A stretch of DNA of 14,734 nucleotides from Kiritimatiellia bacterium (GTDB lineage Bacteria; Verrucomicrobiota; Kiritimatiellia; RFP12; UBA1067). The notes beneath the pieces are model-generated. The model was not told the origin of the DNA, did not search any database, and was given only the letters and a program-made list of their open reading frames with translations. Below are positions 14,511 to 14,734 of the stretch, one piece after another. Location: assembly GCA_024405255.1 (NCBI GenBank), contig JAKSOY010000107.1:1-14734 (forward strand). The letters run 5' to 3'. Made by a program: the position numbers and the translations under genes. The number at the start of each line of letters is the position of its first letter. The stretch's first letter is position 1.

Positions 14511-14734
14511 TTACTTCGCACGCTGCTCGATAATGCGTCCAGCGACATGGCATATTTTTGCAGCATTGACGCTCTTTTCCGTAGTCCTTTCCGCAGTCTT
14601 TTCCGTAGCTTTTCCCGTAGTTCCTTTTTCGGGCAAATAATCGCCATTCAGGACATCGATCAGCCTCGTCTCCAGATGCCCGAGCGGGATCAACGTATAC
14701 GGCTCAAACAATCGCGGCGGGATCCCTTCGTCTG
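14511..14734 (-). CDS. Unrecognised protein, C-terminal part with Thr/Glu/Lys repeat tail (runs off the right edge)
   Basis: The frame is open from the window edge to a TAA at 14511-14513, giving 74 codons of the C-terminus. It includes IPPRLFEPYTLIPLGHLETR, then LIDVLNGDYLPEKG, a repeat linker TTGKATEKTAERTTEKS and a short tail ending AGRIIEQRAK. The linker is encoded by four 12-base tandem repeats. Such T-E-K linkers occur between domains of bacterial DNA-binding or ATPase-like regulators (for example AlbA_2/Schlafen-type proteins), but here the linker sits near the C-terminus and no winged-helix domain follows, so I do not assign a family. It is the first gene of the visible operon with the 257-aa gene 12 bases downstream. 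The TTG at 14711 is an internal codon rather than a start. Confidence 0.6.
   Translation of the reverse strand, partial: DEGIPPRLFEPYTLIPLGHLETRLIDVLNGDYLPEKGTTGKATEKTAERTTEKSVNAAKICHVAGRIIEQRAK
14574..14621 (-). repeat. Four 12-bp tandem repeats coding a T-x-E-K linker
   Basis: Plus-strand units are CTTTTCCGTAGT, CCTTTCCGCAGT, CTTTTCCGTAGC and TTTTCCCGTAGT, with a decayed fifth unit after them. Each unit encodes four residues of the Thr/Ala/Glu/Lys linker, so gain or loss of units changes linker length without shifting the frame. Confidence 0.75.

Noticed and set aside
1..14734. CRISPR arrays, tRNA or rRNA genes
   Set aside because: Read through both strands by eye; no regularly spaced direct repeats of CRISPR type, no cloverleaf with a T-arm motif and no rRNA-like sequence were seen.

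Overview
The window is a dense bacterial segment of moderately high GC in which every gene I can support lies on the minus strand. The cargo suggests an anaerobic gut-type member of the Verrucomicrobiota/Kiritimatiellae group: very large secreted proteins built of autotransporter-associated beta-strand repeats, LamG-like and discoidin (F5/8 type C-like) modules, next to a secreted glycoside hydrolase. The lineage is inferred from protein style only; there is no rRNA or marker gene.

Layout in the direction of transcription (right to left). (1) 13273-14734 is an eroded operon: the C-terminal end of an unrecognised protein with a Thr/Glu/Lys repeat tail, an unrecognised 257-aa helical protein, an N-terminal fragment of a RAYT/Y1 (IS200-like, HUH) transposase that stops at the first His of its HUH motif, a short open frame of unknown origin, and only the first 22 codons of what looks like a type I restriction hsdR gene. 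(2) 8483-13153 encodes a 1556-aa secreted beta-repeat protein with three discoidin-like modules, behind a consensus promoter. (3) 8206-8482 is a regulatory gap with a 24-bp imperfect palindrome, a 13-bp repeat and an extended -10 promoter. (4) 2461-8199 encodes a 1912-aa secreted protein with two LamG-like modules, one discoidin-like module and a large internal duplication. (5) 2315-2460 holds an inverted repeat and the consensus promoter of the next gene. (6) 728-2314 encodes a secreted clan GH-D (GH36/GH27-like) hydrolase, probably an alpha-galactosidase. (7) 306-727 has no convincing gene but contains overlapping protein-like open frames that may be a relic. (8) 1-268 is the N-terminal part of an unrecognised gene with its own promoter.

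The two giant proteins and the hydrolase probably work at the cell surface or outside the cell, with glycan-binding modules placed beside an enzyme that could release galactosyl or related residues. Each of the three has its own promoter, so they form a co-oriented cluster rather than a single operon. The most unusual signals are two strong promoters placed only 8-9 bases before the start codon (leaderless mRNAs), 13-bp perfect inverted repeats flanking the 1912-aa gene together with its promoter, palindromes whose mismatches become G-U pairs only in minus-strand RNA, and the restriction/RAYT gene graveyard next to the giant-gene cluster.
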